A stretch of DNA of 64,000 bases. It comes from Tessaracoccus aquimaris (GTDB taxonomy: Bacteria; Actinomycetota; Actinomycetes; Propionibacteriales; Propionibacteriaceae). Position 1 is the stretch's first letter; every line of letters begins with the position of its first letter. The stretch spans positions 1,798,001 through 1,862,000 of the forward strand of contig NZ_CP019606.1 in assembly GCF_001997345.1 (NCBI RefSeq), read 5' to 3'. The notes beneath the pieces were generated by a model. The model was given only the letters and a program-made list of their open reading frames with translations, was not told the DNA's origin and made no database searches. The translations under genes were made by a program, and so were the position numbers. Positions 63,301-64,000 of this stretch are shown piece by piece.

Positions 63301-63519
63301 GGTCGCCCGCGTTGACGACCTCCACCTGCCGGGACCAGCCCTCGCGCCCGTCGAGGGCGGTGCGACCGGTGCGCCAGCGCAGCCCGCCGACCTCACCTTC
63401 GCCCTCCCCGGCAGCGAATGGGGAAGCCAGGCGCGATCCTGGCGCTCGCGGAGCCAGAGGCCCGCGACCTTGTCCTCGAGGTGGGTGGCCGGATGCAACA
63501 ACGCCGTCGGTGTGCTCAT
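60371..63519 (-). CDS. GH94-type glycoside phosphorylase (probable 1,2-beta-oligoglucan phosphorylase); frameshifted
   Basis: The ATG at 63519 opens MSTPTALLHPATHLEDKVAG, but the main body from FAAGEGEGEVGGLRWRT onward is in another frame. Adding one C at the run 63420-63423 joins them into 1049 residues. The N-terminal beta-sandwich domain includes RQNMPGPRAPWALVGSW and QQEHSAVALQSAPVTLEPGD. The (alpha/alpha)6 barrel has GHGDWNDSLQPASPD, where the DWND Asp is the general acid of GH94 phosphorylases. The pattern resembles the SOGP type acting on beta-1,2-glucan oligomers. A LacI regulator and operator lie at its start. Cellobiose-type specificity is an alternative. Confidence 0.7.
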
Positions 63520-63529
63520 GATCCAAACT

Positions 63530-63541
63530 GTAAGCGCTTAC
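63530..63541. promoter_or_regulatory. LacI-family operator
   Basis: Perfect palindrome GTAAGCGCTTAC with the central CG-dyad AGCGCT, the consensus core of LacI/GalR operators. It is about 10 bases upstream of the phosphorylase start on the minus strand and about 90 bases from the divergent regulator start, so it could repress both. Confidence 0.75.
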
Positions 63542-63633
63542 GCCGGTGTGGTGCAATGATCGGTAGTCATGAGGCAATAGGCTCTCTTCGGCCGCGCGGG
63601 ACGCTGCGGACGCGACAGGAAGAACGGACGATC

Positions 63634-64000
63634 ATGGCCAGGCACACGATCTACGAGGTCGCCGCGGCCGCCGGCGTGTCGATCGCGACCGTCTCCCGGG
63701 TGCTCAGCAAACCCGACGTGGTCTCCCCCGCCACCCGCGAGCGGGTGATGTCGGCGGTCGAGGCGCTCAACTACGTACCGACCGGTGCGGCCCGCTCCCT
63801 GGCGGCCCGCACCAACGAGGCCTTCGGGCTGGTCCTCTACGAACTCCGTGGCCCGTACTACGCCGAACTGCTCAGCGGCTTCGAGGCGGCCGCCGCGGCG
63901 CGGGAGGCCAGCGTCGTCGTCACCTTGACGAAGAACCGCACGCACGTCGACCAGGCGGTGCGCAGGCTGGCGGGGCGCGTCGACGCGCTCGCGGTCCAGG
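63634..64000 (+). CDS. LacI family transcriptional regulator, N-terminal part (cut by window edge)
   Basis: About 122 residues are visible and the frame is open at the window end. The DNA-binding start is TIYEVAAAAGVSIATVSRVL with the hinge YVPTGAARSLAARTNE, then the effector domain begins FGLVLYELRGPYYAELLSGF. It is divergent from the GH94 enzyme and almost certainly controls it through the palindrome at 63530-63541, with an oligosaccharide as likely inducer (inference). Confidence 0.93.
   Translation, partial: MARHTIYEVAAAAGVSIATVSRVLSKPDVVSPATRERVMSAVEALNYVPTGAARSLAARTNEAFGLVLYELRGPYYAELLSGFEAAAAAREASVVVTLTKNRTHVDQAVRRLAGRVDALAVQ

Noticed and set aside
1..64000. CRISPR arrays, tRNA or rRNA genes, insertion sequences
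   Set aside because: Reading both strands, I saw no regularly spaced repeats, no tRNA-like cloverleaf with TTCRA arm, no rRNA signature and no transposase gene.

Overview
The window is 64 kb of very GC-rich DNA with close gene packing, many ATGA/GTGA start-stop overlaps, GTG starts and several apparently leaderless transcripts. The gene set is actinobacterial: the neighbourhood glnE - sterol-carrier-like gene - glnA2 - map, a fur-katA pair, an extra EF-G-like factor, a DUF222/HNH protein, and a rplQ with an acidic tail. I infer a member of Actinomycetota, probably near Propionibacteriales. The sequence alone does not let me name a genus.

Layout. 1-4.7 kb: end of an FtsX-type permease, a lipoprotein, an acetyltransferase, an aldo/keto reductase, an AAA ATPase and an RDD membrane protein. 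4.8-6.3 kb: a 22-residue leader peptide of the cysteine-responsive type ahead of a DAACS-type symporter. 6.4-13.4 kb: glnA, an MMPL exporter, an excalibur protein, an acuI-like reductase, and fur-katA with its own operator. 13.5-15.5 kb: an FMN riboswitch controlling a riboflavin-type ABC substrate-binding protein and permease. 15.6-25.7 kb: an MFS transporter, glnE, glnA2, map, and an ECF sigma factor with its partner. 24.9-29.1 kb: two transglutaminase-like proteins and a fused ATP-grasp/alpha-E protein. 29.2-32.5 kb: the RNase P RNA gene, then a small AT-richer accessory patch (RusA-like protein, restriction-enzyme-R-like protein, coiled-coil membrane protein) ending at a broken VOC gene. 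32.5-38.8 kb: DUF222/HNH protein, RNB ribonuclease, zinc-ribbon protein, glmM, rpsI-rplM. 39-46.7 kb: EF-G2, coaBC, an NRDE protein, trmB-truA-methyltransferase, and superoxide dismutase. 46.7-55.8 kb: one long minus-strand run with a Trp-type ABC transporter, a LacI regulator with an RbsA-like ATPase, a glycosyltransferase, a transglutaminase-like protein and an OafA-type acyltransferase. 55.9-60 kb: the infA / rpmJ-rpsM-rpsK-rpsD-rpoA-rplQ cluster. 60-64 kb: a YciI protein, a GH94-type glycoside phosphorylase and a divergent LacI regulator sharing a LacI-type operator.

One feature cuts across the window. At least seven genes (symporter, fur, EF-G2, a small lipoprotein twice, superoxide dismutase, glycosyltransferase, GH94 enzyme) are each interrupted by the apparent loss of one base in a run of C or G. 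Adding one base back restores a full-length family protein every time. The pattern points to systematic homopolymer under-calling in the assembly rather than gene decay, so the coordinates below span the repaired genes.

The strongest biological signals are regulatory: the cysteine-type leader peptide, the FMN riboswitch on a transporter that lacks a local ATPase, the fur-katA operator with leaderless start, the likely autoregulated ECF sigma factor, and the LacI operator between the phosphorylase and its regulator. I found no CRISPR array, tRNA, rRNA, insertion sequence or intact prophage.
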